The notes: generated from the sequence alone by a model not told the origin. Numbered from the stretch's first letter, positions 50,929-59,424 are shown. The stretch is DNA of 64,000 nt from an uncultured Lachnospiraceae bacterium (GCA_910579425.1 CAJTVL010000002.1:62001-126000); one strand, 5' to 3'. Numbers and translations: made by a program.

Positions 50929-51951
50929 ATGAAAGATATCTGTTTTTTAGATTGTACATTAAGAGATGGCGCACATGTTGTTTCCGGAGAGTTTAAACGG
51001 CAGTGTATTGTTGACATTGTAAAAAAATTGACCTGTGCAAAAGTTGAAATAGTTGAGTTTGGTTTCCTGAAAGGAGGAAATGAAAGCAAGGATAAAGTTT
51101 ATTATCCCCAAATTGAAGATGCTTATACAGTTCTCGACGAGGCAGGGATTACAGGTAATGATAGTGACCTGCCGGTCTATGCGCTTATGGCGCGGGCAGA
51201 TGATTACGACATTAACAGTCTACCCCCGGCTAACGGAAGAATAAAGCTGATCCGGGTAGCTTTCTATTATGATTTTCTGGATGGAGGTATTGAGTTTGTA
51301 AAAAAGGCCATGGAGCTTGGATATATTTGCTCAATCAATCTTATTAATACTCCGGGATCGACAAAGGAAGAATTGGAGGTTTTTGTAGAGCGGGTGAATG
51401 AGACCGTTCCGTTTGCCGTATCTATTGTGGACACTTTTGGTGTTTTGACACTGGAAGAACTTGAAGAAATTTTCACACTTTATGATACAAAAATGCACCC
51501 GGGTATAAGGATTGGACTGCATGTTCATGAAAATCTTTCCCTTGCCTTTGCGATGGCGCAGCATTTCCTGAAAAAGACAAAGGAAGGCAGGCGGGTTATT
51601 GTTGACGGGTCATTGATGGGGATAGGACGGGCTCCCGGAAATCTGTGTACAGAACTTATCGCGGACTATTTAAATAATTTTTATGGAAAAGGCTATGAGA
51701 TTCAGACAATAATGGCGGCAATTAACGACGATATCAAGCCATTTAAGAAGGACTTTAGATGGGGGTATGCACCGGAATATATGCTGTCGGCAAAGCATAG
51801 GGTACATCGCTCTTACGCAGAGTTTTTAGAATCTAGTGGTGTCAGTCTTGATAAGATCGACACCTTGCTTGGCATGATTGATTCGGAACATGCAAAGAAA
51901 TACAGCAAAGAATATATTAAGGATATCGCCAGGAAAAGAGGTTTATTATGA
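50929..51951 (+). CDS. DRE-TIM metallolyase (HMGL/HOA aldolase-like)
   Basis: A 340-residue TIM-barrel enzyme. The 'FLDCTLRDGAHVVSGEF' start carries the Asp-Arg metal and substrate residues of the DRE-TIM family (HMG-CoA lyase, 4-hydroxy-2-oxovalerate aldolase, isopropylmalate synthase). 'AVSIVDTFGVLTLEELEEIF' and 'IGLHVHENLSLAFAMAQHFL' with its HxH metal ligands follow, and 'VDGSLMGIGRAPGNLCTELI' ends the barrel. Pyruvate-type aldolases of this family make or cleave 4-hydroxy-2-keto acids. Inside this locus it could build the carbon skeleton of the CMP-activated sugar. ATG 50929 is preferred (AAAGGGA upstream); upstream starts from 50830 are possible. Confidence 0.85.
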   Translation: MKDICFLDCTLRDGAHVVSGEFKRQCIVDIVKKLTCAKVEIVEFGFLKGGNESKDKVYYPQIEDAYTVLDEAGITGNDSDLPVYALMARADDYDINSLPPANGRIKLIRVAFYYDFLDGGIEFVKKAMELGYICSINLINTPGSTKEELEVFVERVNETVPFAVSIVDTFGVLTLEELEEIFTLYDTKMHPGIRIGLHVHENLSLAFAMAQHFLKKTKEGRRVIVDGSLMGIGRAPGNLCTELIADYLNNFYGKGYEIQTIMAAINDDIKPFKKDFRWGYAPEYMLSAKHRVHRSYAEFLESSGVSLDKIDTLLGMIDSEHAKKYSKEYIKDIARKRGLL

Positions 51952-53636
51952 AGGCTTTAATACTTGCAAATTCAGGGAACTATCACTTTTTTAAAGGGGA
52001 GTGCATTCCTACTTGTTTCCTTCCTTTGCATGGCGGACTGACTATTATCCAGAGAATATTTAGCCTTCTAAGTGTTAGTGGATTTTCGCAGGATGACATC
52101 TGTATCTGTTTTGGAACCGGAGCGGCTTGGGACTCTAATAGCGTAAAGAAGAGTATGGCTGCTATTCAGATGAAAAAGATATACTCGCCCACGGATACCC
52201 TGAATAGAAGGATGTTTGAAGACGATTTTTTTAATAGTGAGGACTTGCTGGTTCTCAGCGGTTCTGATGTGATTGACCTGGCAATAATTACAAGGCTGCT
52301 TCGCTACAGGGAGAAGAACGTAATCGTTGTAAAAGATATGCTGTCCCCGGATGACACCGATAAATTTATATCAGCGTCAGACGAAACAGTAAGGGAAATT
52401 GTTGATCCTGAAAATGCAGCTTACCCGTGGATAGGATATGCAGGAGTTTGCAAATTATCAAAGGAATTTGTGGCTGAATTAAATTCCAGGCTTATTATTC
52501 CCCTTTCATTTTTGGATGCAATCAGTCTGACGCTGGATTCGCTGACGTTAAAAATAGTCAATTATGATGATTTGGGTTATGGCATTATCAGAAGAGGCCA
52601 TTCCAATGAACTGATCGGAGGTTCCTATTCCAAGCTGAACTACAGGCTTGTGGTTAAAAAAGAGGCAGAAGGGGCAGGGCGGGCAAAACTCATTAATGAG
52701 ATTGATTGGCTCCTGAATATACCTGAGGATTTGAAGCCTTATTTCTCCAGTGTGCTTGAGTATAACATTACCGGCCCTAAGGTTTATTATAATGTGCCTT
52801 ATTATGGCAGTAGGAATCTCCGTGAATATATTTTTGCCGGGAATTTTGATGTGGATGATACAATTGCTTTCCTTGATAAATTGTTACACTGGATGTTTGA
52901 CCATGTATATTGCAGGAAAATCAGCGCTGCCCCTGAAAACTGGACAGTAGAAAAGCATATTAATCGTGTTTTGGACAGGCTGGAAGAGTGCTGTGGAAAA
53001 TCGAAAGCTCTGAAGGGTTTGATTGAAGCAGATAAGGTTGTGATTAATGGGGTAGAATACCGAAATGTAAGGAAACTCTATGAAAAGATTTCCAGAATGG
53101 ATGACTTTATTAAAAAAGTTAATCCGACTGATATGGTGATGATCCATGGAGACCTCCATTTCCAGAATATTCTCCTTTCCAATGAAACCGATACCGGATT
53201 TATCCTTGTAGATCCCAGAGGTGAGCACCAGGGATCCGATGTCTACTACGATATGGGGAAGCTATTCCACTCCATTCATGGTAAGTATGACTTCATCCAC
53301 TCTGACCAGATCAGGCTGAATCTTGAGTATGTTAATGGAGTGCCAAATGCTACATACACTTTTACAAATGAGTATATGGTTACCGAGTATGATAAAATTT
53401 ACGAGAAGTTTCTGAAACTTATCGCTGGATTGGATTATATGAAGAATGATCCTGATTGGATGATGAAGTGCCTTTGGGCAGAAGCATCCCATTTTTGTTC
53501 AGTTATGACATTTCATGTTGCCAAGTCGACAACCCCTGACAGGGTAATACTTTTATATCTGATGGGAGTTATTCTTATTAATGAATTTTATGATGGATAC
53601 ATTATGGGGGAACAATGGAAGAAGAACGATAAATAG
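51948..53636 (+). CDS. Fusion of NTP-transferase-like and kinase-like (APH/choline kinase) domains
   Basis: A 562-residue protein. Residues 1-220 look like a sugar-1-phosphate nucleotidyltransferase ('MKALILANSGNYHFF', 'FLPLHGGLTIIQRI', 'DLLVLSGSDVIDLA'), but the usual glycine-rich GxG-R signature is weak, so this half may be non-catalytic. From about residue 225 a small-molecule kinase fold follows, with an N-lobe ('GGSYSKLNYRLVVKK'), catalytic 'MVMIHGDLHFQNILL' (Asp402) and metal-binding 'FILVDPRGEHQGSD' (Asp422), as in choline/aminoglycoside kinases. It resembles LicC and LicA joined. The ATG overlaps the aldolase stop (ATGA). Likely role: phosphorylating a small substrate of the pathway (inferred). 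Confidence 0.78.
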   Translation: MKALILANSGNYHFFKGECIPTCFLPLHGGLTIIQRIFSLLSVSGFSQDDICICFGTGAAWDSNSVKKSMAAIQMKKIYSPTDTLNRRMFEDDFFNSEDLLVLSGSDVIDLAIITRLLRYREKNVIVVKDMLSPDDTDKFISASDETVREIVDPENAAYPWIGYAGVCKLSKEFVAELNSRLIIPLSFLDAISLTLDSLTLKIVNYDDLGYGIIRRGHSNELIGGSYSKLNYRLVVKKEAEGAGRAKLINEIDWLLNIPEDLKPYFSSVLEYNITGPKVYYNVPYYGSRNLREYIFAGNFDVDDTIAFLDKLLHWMFDHVYCRKISAAPENWTVEKHINRVLDRLEECCGKSKALKGLIEADKVVINGVEYRNVRKLYEKISRMDDFIKKVNPTDMVMIHGDLHFQNILLSNETDTGFILVDPRGEHQGSDVYYDMGKLFHSIHGKYDFIHSDQIRLNLEYVNGVPNATYTFTNEYMVTEYDKIYEKFLKLIAGLDYMKNDPDWMMKCLWAEASHFCSVMTFHVAKSTTPDRVILLYLMGVILINEFYDGYIMGEQWKKNDK

Positions 53637-53652
53637 CTGATGGAGTGAAGAG

Positions 53653-54177
53653 GTGGGAAATTTAAGGGAAATTAAGTATTTGATAGTGGATGTGGATGGA
53701 ACGATGACGGATTCCGGTTTGTACTATGACGATCATGGTAACGAGTTTAAGCGATTCTCTACGAGAGATGGGGAATCAATTAAGCTTGCCAAGAGTATTG
53801 GTATTAAGATTATAGTGGTCACAGGCAGAAAATGCGGTGCGACGAAACGAAGGATGCAGGAGCTTCACATTGACATTTGTAAACAGGGAGTACTAAATAA
53901 ATATGAATTTATAGGGCAGTATCTGCAAGAACAAGGAATAAAAAAGGAGGAGCTGGGATATATCGGGGATGATATTAATGATTTGAAAGCCATGTCATTG
54001 GCAGGTTTTGTTGGATGTCCGGCAGATAGCTGTCGGGAAGTGAAAGCTGTTGCGGACTATGTGGGTCATGTTAATGGAGGCTTTGGTGCAGTGAGAGATG
54101 TTATTGAATACATACTCAGAGAAAGAGACGAATGGGAGGCGGCTTTAAATAAGGCTTATTCAATTATAATTCCTTAG
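53653..54177 (+). CDS. KdsC-like HAD phosphatase
   Basis: A 174-residue HAD type C0 phosphatase. Motifs: 'YLIVDVDGTMTDSGLYYDDH', 'GNEFKRFSTRDGESIKLAKS', 'IIVVTGRKCGATKRRMQEL' and 'LGYIGDDINDLKAM'. It matches KdsC (KDO-8-phosphate phosphatase) and the related NeuNAc-9-phosphate phosphatase; these remove phosphate before CMP activation. It starts at GTG 53653 after GGAGTGAAGAG. Last gene of the locus. The exact ulosonic substrate is unknown. Confidence 0.9.
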   Translation: MGNLREIKYLIVDVDGTMTDSGLYYDDHGNEFKRFSTRDGESIKLAKSIGIKIIVVTGRKCGATKRRMQELHIDICKQGVLNKYEFIGQYLQEQGIKKEELGYIGDDINDLKAMSLAGFVGCPADSCREVKAVADYVGHVNGGFGAVRDVIEYILRERDEWEAALNKAYSIIIP

Positions 54178-54205
54178 GTTTAAAATTCCAAAACGGGAAT
54201 AAAAT

Positions 54206-54234
54206 TTGATTTTCCACATAAAATATGCTATATT
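54206..54234 (+). promoter_or_regulatory. Promoter of second DUF4143 ATPase gene
   Basis: TTGATT (54206-54211), 17 bases, TATATT (54229-54234) with extended TGC. A small dyad, ATTCC (54185-54189) and GGAAT (54196-54200), lies just upstream of the -35. Confidence 0.7.
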
Positions 54235-54255
54235 TGGATAAAGGAGGGCTTGGAA

Positions 54256-55473
54256 ATGGTGGAACGGAAAGAATATTTAAAACAGCTCTGGTCCTGGAAA
54301 GACGAGCAGGTCATCAAGGTTGTAACGGGAATCAGACGTTGTGGAAAATCAACTCTTTTAAAGCAGTACCAGGAAAAATTGCTGGCAGAGGGAATTGCCC
54401 GGGAGCAGATGATCTCTATTAATTTTGAAGAACTGGAAAATGAACCGTTGCTTGACTACCAGGCCCTTTATCGGTATATAAAAGAGCGTCTTTGTGACGG
54501 AAAAATGACTTATATCTTTCTGGATGAGATCCAAAAGGTGATGTCATTTGAAAAGGCCGTGGACAGTTTATATGTAAAGGATAATATCGATATTTATATT
54601 ACGGGTTCCAATGCATATATGCTCTCCGGAGAACTGGCGACTCTTTTAACGGGAAGGTATGTGGAAATTTCGATGTTGCCGCTTTCCTTCCGGGAATATA
54701 CGCAAGCCACCGGGATGCAAACGGAGCAGGCGTTTTCGGAGTATATGAAAAGCGGCGCCCTTCCCTATATTGCAGTAATGGATCGGACAGATGAAAAGGT
54801 GGATGTCTATCTTGAAGGCATTTATAATACGGTTATTGTCAGGGATATCGAAGAACGTCAGGCAAGAAAGGAAAGAGACGCCGGAAAACGGAAAATTACG
54901 GACATTGCATTGCTGAAGACGATTGCGCGGTATCTGGCAAGCGTGATCGGCAGCCCTGTCTCTGTGAAAAGTATTACAGATTATCTCGTTTCCTCCGGCA
55001 GAAAGGTATCACCGAACACGGTGAGCGACTATGTGGAAGCATTGACGGAGTCGTTTGTTTTTTATTCTGCAGAGCGGTTTGATATTGTCGGAAAGCAGCT
55101 TTTGAAGGTCAATAAGAAAATGTATATGGTTGACTTAGGACTTCGGAATCATATTTTGCCGAGGAAGTATTACGACTTGGGCTTTTCGGTTGAGAATATC
55201 GTGTTTTTTGAACTGCTCCGACGGGGAAACAGAGTGGCAGTCGGAAAGTACGGTTCTGCGGAAGTGGATTTTGTTGCGCGCAGGCAGGACGTAATCACTT
55301 ATTATCAGGTGACTGCTGATATGACGGCAAAGGAAACTTTCGAGCGGGAAATGAGGCCGTTGCGAAGTATTCATGATAATTATGAGAAAATCGTTTTGAC
55401 CTTGGATCGTTTTTCGACCGGAAATTATGACGGAATTGAAGTCGTCAATGTAGTGGACTGGCTTTTGGATTAA
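54256..55473 (+). CDS. DUF4143 family ATPase (second copy)
   Basis: A 405-residue relative of the ATPase at 33647. Walker A 'VTGIRRCGKSTLLKQY', Walker B 'TYIFLDEIQKV', 'IYITGSNAYMLSGELATLL', 'LPLSFREYTQATG', then the DUF4143 part ('KMYMVDLGLRNHIL', 'GSAEVDFVARRQDVITYYQV'). The C-terminal domain keeps 'EVDF', but 'YQV' again replaces ExK. Differences across the whole length rule out a recent duplication of the 33.6 kb copy. It has its own extended -10 promoter and AGGAGG RBS; ATG 54256 is preferred over TTG 54250. Role unknown. Confidence 0.88.
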   Translation: MVERKEYLKQLWSWKDEQVIKVVTGIRRCGKSTLLKQYQEKLLAEGIAREQMISINFEELENEPLLDYQALYRYIKERLCDGKMTYIFLDEIQKVMSFEKAVDSLYVKDNIDIYITGSNAYMLSGELATLLTGRYVEISMLPLSFREYTQATGMQTEQAFSEYMKSGALPYIAVMDRTDEKVDVYLEGIYNTVIVRDIEERQARKERDAGKRKITDIALLKTIARYLASVIGSPVSVKSITDYLVSSGRKVSPNTVSDYVEALTESFVFYSAERFDIVGKQLLKVNKKMYMVDLGLRNHILPRKYYDLGFSVENIVFFELLRRGNRVAVGKYGSAEVDFVARRQDVITYYQVTADMTAKETFEREMRPLRSIHDNYEKIVLTLDRFSTGNYDGIEVVNVVDWLLD

Positions 55474-55523
55474 GGCGACTGTTTGACTTCAATCAATTGA
55501 AAGAATATTTCAGGAGAAATAGT

Positions 55524-56096
55524 ATGCGTAATAAAAAGAGAAAAATTTCGGTTCTGCTATTAGTGGTTGGGGTGACGTTCTGCGCCGCCTGCGGCGGGGA
55601 AGAAAGGGCGGATGAAACAGGCGCTGTCATGGAGGGGGCCATAGAGGTGGCTGAAGATTTGCCGGACAGGGACGTCAAAGTACCCGATTACCTGACGGAA
55701 GGAGATGAGCAAGGCTCCAATGAAGAGAACTCTGATTTGGAGGAGGGAATAGAAGAACCAGTCTATCATTTAAGCGGAGAAGAGCAGGCCGAAAAAGCCC
55801 GTCAGGTGGCGGCGCAGATTGAGGATAGTATTAATCAGGTACTTGCCGATAAGGAGTTTTACCCGAACGTTACCGGTATTTCCGTAAATCCCGAATGTAC
55901 GGAGTTTAATGTCATGCTTTCAAGCAGAGAACTCAGTTTATATGAAAATGTATTACATATGTCGCTCTGCATTGTCGGTGACAGATTCCAGCTTTATCAG
56001 GGGAAGCGGGAAGGTGAACTGATGACGGTTGTGAATTATATTGATGAAAATACTGGAGAAATTTTCAACACAATCAATTCACGGGAAATCGAATAG
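55524..56096 (+). CDS. Putative lipoprotein of unknown function
   Basis: A 190-residue protein with a signal segment and lipobox-like 'FCAACGG' (Cys23). An acidic linker (about residues 30-80) leads to a domain of about 110 residues ('EKARQVAAQIEDSINQVLAD', 'GISVNPECTEFNVMLSSREL') that I do not recognise. ATG 55524 follows AGGAG at a good distance. It is 50 bases after the ATPase gene and may be read from the same transcript. Confidence 0.75.
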   Translation: MRNKKRKISVLLLVVGVTFCAACGGEERADETGAVMEGAIEVAEDLPDRDVKVPDYLTEGDEQGSNEENSDLEEGIEEPVYHLSGEEQAEKARQVAAQIEDSINQVLADKEFYPNVTGISVNPECTEFNVMLSSRELSLYENVLHMSLCIVGDRFQLYQGKREGELMTVVNYIDENTGEIFNTINSREIE

Positions 56097-56149
56097 GCAG
56101 CGGCATCTGCACCCGCTTGTGTTCGGCCTGGCTCACAGGAAGCCGCTTT

Positions 56150-56389
56150 CTATCTTTTTTTTAAAGCCGCCTCGAAGCCGCACTGGTAAGCATAGCGGAA
56201 CATATGCTCCTGGATGGATTCCAGATATGCATTGAACGACTCATTCATGTCATGATAATTGTTTTGAACAGCCTCGCATGCCGGCGGGATGTTCTTTTCA
56301 AGACATTCGCCATAAATCTTCTGGAACGTTTCTTCGTCCGGGAATACATTAATAGAGTTACCATTTCTGCGTGTTTCTAATTTGTCCAT
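56150..56389 (-). CDS. Small conserved-type protein of unknown function
   Basis: A 79-residue soluble protein, mostly helical by composition ('TFQKIYGECLEKNIPPACEA', 'FRYAYQCGFEAALKKR'). The strong RBS AAAGGAG before ATG on the minus strand supports a real gene. No motif with known function was found. Confidence 0.65.
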   Translation of the reverse strand: MDKLETRRNGNSINVFPDEETFQKIYGECLEKNIPPACEAVQNNYHDMNESFNAYLESIQEHMFRYAYQCGFEAALKKR

Positions 56390-56451
56390 AAAAAGCTCCT
56401 TTCAAATGTGGTTAATGAAAAAAGCTTCCGGTCTGTTTCAATCAGATGAAT

Positions 56452-56494
56452 AAGGGTAATCGCTGCGGCTGGCAAACTGTGAGCGGTTACTCTT
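56452..56494. repeat. Imperfect inverted repeat downstream of tag
   Basis: Thirteen-base arms 56452-56464 and 56482-56494 pair except for two G-T positions, with a 17-base loop. It lies in the 165-base gap after the tag stop codon (minus strand). No T run follows, so terminator function is uncertain; otherwise this gap shows nothing. Confidence 0.4.
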
Positions 56495-56554
56495 ATCGCC
56501 GGGGGGCGTTAAACAAAATTGAGATTTCTTCCAAACCGTGGATTTAGGGCGTAT

Positions 56555-57121
56555 TTACACCTTTTTCCCTTTCTCCAGAAAACACCCGTCCTCATGGGAC
56601 CAGATCATCCCTACCGCCTGCAAATACGCATAAATGATCACAGTTCCCACGAACTTCATGCCCCGCTTTTGCAGGTCTTTCGATATGGCGTCGGAAAGAG
56701 GGGAGCTGACGGCATCCTTCTCGCAGACTACCTTTCCATCGGTCCAGTGCCAGAGATAAGCGGAAAAACTTCCGTACTCCTTCTGAATTTCCCGAAATAT
56801 CCGTGCGTTGTTCACTGCGGCCCGGATTTTCAGCCGGTTTCGGATAATGCCCGGGTTCTGGCGCAGGTTTTCCATTTTTTCTTCGTCGTAGTTGCAGACC
56901 TTGTCTAAGTCAAACCCGTCAAAGGCCTTGCGGAAAGCCTCTCTTTTATTCAATACGCACTCCCAGGACAGCCCGGCCTGAAAGCATTCCAGGATCAGCA
57001 TTTCAAACAATTTATGGTCATCATAAACGGGGACGCCCCATTCCTTATCGTGATATTGTAGATAAAGGGCATTGTCCGGGTTTGCCCATCTGCAGCGTGT
57101 TTTTCCATCCATCCATTCCAT
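56555..57121 (-). CDS. tag: DNA-3-methyladenine glycosylase I
   Basis: A 188-residue base-excision repair enzyme that removes 3-methyladenine from DNA. Tag family motifs: 'RCRWANPDNALYLQYHDKEW', 'FQAGLSWECVLNKREAFRKA', 'VCNYDEEKMENLRQNPGIIR' and the C-terminal zinc ligands in 'WSHEDGCF' (His and Cys), which pair with the N-terminal Cys and His. RBS CAGGAGG on the minus strand. Confidence 0.95.
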   Translation of the reverse strand: MEWMDGKTRCRWANPDNALYLQYHDKEWGVPVYDDHKLFEMLILECFQAGLSWECVLNKREAFRKAFDGFDLDKVCNYDEEKMENLRQNPGIIRNRLKIRAAVNNARIFREIQKEYGSFSAYLWHWTDGKVVCEKDAVSSPLSDAISKDLQKRGMKFVGTVIIYAYLQAVGMIWSHEDGCFLEKGKKV

Positions 57122-57193
57122 GGGAAATTTCCTCCTGTGATCTTAATCATGGCGGGTTCGCCGGCTGTCTCTAAAATCGGATCAGAGCAACTT

Positions 57194-57856
57194 TCAGGTG
57201 CGCTCTAATTCATACAGGCGTTGATACAGATCCAGCTCTTTGTAATAGATTGTCTTAAATTTGTTCCGTCTAAAATACTGCTCCAATATCCTGTCCCACT
57301 CTTCGGTGGGATTATTCCAAAGGAGCATTCCGTCATCGTACAGATTTTCTCCGATTGGCTTGATTTTGTACTCCGAAATCTGTTCGGCGCTCAGGCAGGG
57401 ATTTAGTTTTACCAGAAGTCTGCCTTTGGGTTTGAGTATCCGTTTCATCTGTGTCAGAACGCAGTGTGCGTCTTCTGGATACAAATTATCAAGAATGTTT
57501 GACAAAATAGCGGCATCCATGGAGGAAGATTCCAGATCCTGTAAGGCCTCTGTTCCGCCGCAGGTAAATTGAAAGGATTGCTGCCCGGAAACATCAGTCA
57601 GCCGCTCTCTGGCATTGGCAATTGCCTGGGAGGAAAGATCAATTCCGATATGTCTGACAGTACCATATTGACTGCACAAAAACAGCAGATTTCCATCGGC
57701 ACAGCCGAAATCGATAATTGAATCTGCTTTTTGTATCAGCCAGAAAAGACTTTTGTCGAATTCTGTATTGCCGCTGTTTTTGTGCTGTGGTATGGCAGTA
57801 TTTTTTGAGGCAAATATTTCATCCCATTGCCGGATTGTTTTTTCGTATTTATTCAC
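57194..57856 (-). CDS. Class I SAM-dependent methyltransferase
   Basis: A 220-residue methyltransferase. Motif I is 'SIIDFGCADGNLLFLC' and the acidic loop is 'HIGIDLSSQAIANARERL'; 'AAILSNILDNLYPEDAH' and 'LKPKGRLLVKLNP' complete the fold. It starts at GTG with AAAGGAG five bases before it. The substrate is unknown. It is 72 bases downstream of no other gene on its strand and probably separate from tag. Confidence 0.85.
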   Translation of the reverse strand: MNKYEKTIRQWDEIFASKNTAIPQHKNSGNTEFDKSLFWLIQKADSIIDFGCADGNLLFLCSQYGTVRHIGIDLSSQAIANARERLTDVSGQQSFQFTCGGTEALQDLESSSMDAAILSNILDNLYPEDAHCVLTQMKRILKPKGRLLVKLNPCLSAEQISEYKIKPIGENLYDDGMLLWNNPTEEWDRILEQYFRRNKFKTIYYKELDLYQRLYELERT

Positions 57857-58012
57857 GCTGACTCCTTTCTGTCCGCTTTAGTGGGAGCACGATCCGGATT
57901 TTCCTCACCTGCGATCATCTGTTGATTCATTTTATCACAGCAATACAGATTATGTCATCTCTGGCTTATAAAGTTATATCGTCTTTCAAAAGAAAACGGC
58001 CGCCGGCTTTTT

Positions 58013-59179
58013 TCACCAGCCGAAATCGTTTATTCTGGCCTGGGAAGGGGCTGCGGGCGCAGAGGGAGCGGAGGGCGGGGGATCAGAAGGGCGTTGCTTA
58101 TATTCTTCTACAGCAGGATCCTTCATATTAAAATGCCGGAACCACTCCTTGGTCTCCTGATTTTTTTCGGTGAGAGATCTGTTTTTGTAAAGGAAGCGGG
58201 TGAGGGCATAGCAGTCGATCCATATTTCATTGTTGCCCTCCTTTTGGGACTCGTCAAAAATGAGCTGTAATCCCCAGTGGAGATGGACAGTCTCGATATT
58301 ATTGGTATTCTCCTTGGTGCTGTAGCCGGTATGGCCCATGTATCCGATCACATCCCCGGCAGTGACCACGCTGCCTTCCTCCAGATTCAGCGCATAGGGG
58401 AAATTCTGACGCAGGTGAGCGTAATAGTAGTAGCGTTTGCCGTCAAAGCTTCGGATACCGATCCGCCAGCCGCCGTACTGGTTCCAGCCGAGGGCCTCCA
58501 CGTAGCCGGATTCCACACATATGATGGGTGTGCCGATCTGCCCCATCATGTCATGCCCAAGGTGGGGACGCTTATAGCCATAGCTTCTGGAGGAGCCAAA
58601 GTCGTCATAATCGCTGTATTCAAAGCCTTTGGCAATGGGAGAAAAGGCTTTGAGGCCATAGACCTTTTTCCATTGTTTACTGCCGTCATCGGCTTCCTGC
58701 TCAATTTCATATTCCCCCACCATTCCGCCGAGCACGGCTTCGTAGGCTTCATAATAATATTTATAATATTTCATGTCCTTGGTGAGTTCTTCCAGAGTGG
58801 CCTTGCCCTGGGAGAGCTCATCGGCCAGCTTTTGGAGCAGAGAAACACTTTTTTTGTCGAAGGAACCGCCCTCCTTCGCACCCACGTAGGCCAGCAGCTC
58901 GATCCAGTTCAGACGCACCGGGCTGTCATAGCTGTTCACATCCAGATCGTAGGCCGCGCAGAGGGCTTCGTAGGTGACGTTGAAATCTACCCACTTGATA
59001 TATTCCCCATTGGCGCCGGCAGCCACTTCAATGGCGGCTTCATTTGAGCGCGGGGACAGAGAATCAAGGGGGCTGTCTGGGCTTTCCAGAGATTGATTTT
59101 GTCTGCTCTTAATAAGGCAAACCAGGATAAGAAGAAGGGCCAGTATGAGTATAGTGAAAAAATAGCAGATTTTTTTCAT
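58013..59179 (-). CDS. M23-family metallopeptidase, membrane anchored
   Basis: A 388-residue protein with one N-terminal helix ('YFFTILILALLLILVCLI'), a middle helical region and a C-terminal M23/LytM domain. The zinc site is intact: 'RPHLGHDMMG' (HxxxD) and 'VHLHWGLQL' (HxH), with 'GYVEALGWNQYGGWRIGIRS' and 'GDVIGYMGHTGYS' between. The domain cleaves peptidoglycan cross-links or other Gly-rich peptides. The last 25 residues are Pro/Ala/Ser-rich. ATG 59179 is chosen over TTG 59185; the RBS is weak (GCAGG). Confidence 0.88.
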   Translation of the reverse strand: MKKICYFFTILILALLLILVCLIKSRQNQSLESPDSPLDSLSPRSNEAAIEVAAGANGEYIKWVDFNVTYEALCAAYDLDVNSYDSPVRLNWIELLAYVGAKEGGSFDKKSVSLLQKLADELSQGKATLEELTKDMKYYKYYYEAYEAVLGGMVGEYEIEQEADDGSKQWKKVYGLKAFSPIAKGFEYSDYDDFGSSRSYGYKRPHLGHDMMGQIGTPIICVESGYVEALGWNQYGGWRIGIRSFDGKRYYYYAHLRQNFPYALNLEEGSVVTAGDVIGYMGHTGYSTKENTNNIETVHLHWGLQLIFDESQKEGNNEIWIDCYALTRFLYKNRSLTEKNQETKEWFRHFNMKDPAVEEYKQRPSDPPPSAPSAPAAPSQARINDFGW

Positions 59180-59249
59180 GGACAAAATACCTGCAGGAGG
59201 GAGGTTAAAAAATTGTATGTGAAAAGGAAATAGAATATTCGATTATGCC

Positions 59250-59278
59250 TTGACAAAAAATTAACAATATGCTAATAT
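59250..59278 (+). promoter_or_regulatory. Strong promoter upstream of the Mn2+ riboswitch
   Basis: Consensus TTGACA (59250-59255), 17 bases, TAATAT (59273-59278) with extended TGC; TATAAT at 59276-59281 is an overlapping alternative with a 20-base spacer. Transcription would start at about 59286, right at the aptamer. Confidence 0.8.
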
Positions 59279-59285
59279 AATCTCA

Positions 59286-59393
59286 ACCGATAAAAGGGAG
59301 TAGCTGATACCGCAAGGTATATTCGAGTCGTCAGGACGATGGAAGCATCCGATTCGAATCAGAAAATTTAAACTGTAGCAAGACTTTTGTCAT
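59286..59393 (+). ncRNA. yybP-ykoY (manganese) riboswitch aptamer
   Basis: The leader shows the class's conserved blocks in order: 'AAAAGGGAGTAGC' (59292-59304), 'GTCGTCA' (59327-59333), 'CATCCGATTCG' and 'TGTAGCAAGAC' (59374-59384). P1 is formed by GATAAAAG (59289-59296) with CTTTTGTC (59384-59391), one G-T pair. In studied members the two internal loops meet to bind Mn2+. The 3' half of P1 is also the 5' arm of the terminator at 59381-59424, so Mn2+ binding should permit read-through (an ON switch). The call is by conserved sequence and the paired fold, without a covariance-model score. Confidence 0.82.
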
Positions 59394-59424
59394 GGCATGT
59401 ATGCTGTGGTAAAGGTCTTTTTTT
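59381..59424 (+). terminator. Riboswitch-controlled terminator
   Basis: AGACTTTTGTCAT (59381-59393) pairs fully with GTGGTAAAGGTCT (59406-59418) allowing G-T pairs, followed by seven Ts. It uses the 3' strand of aptamer P1, so the two structures exclude each other. Confidence 0.85.

Noticed and set aside
55483..55511. TTGACT-N17-TATTTC as promoter of the 55524 lipoprotein gene
   Set aside because: The -10 is poor and transcription would begin at or after the RBS.
58277..59047. 256-residue plus-strand frame opposite the M23 peptidase
   Set aside because: The minus-strand frame carries the zinc site and membrane anchor; the plus frame has no known motif.
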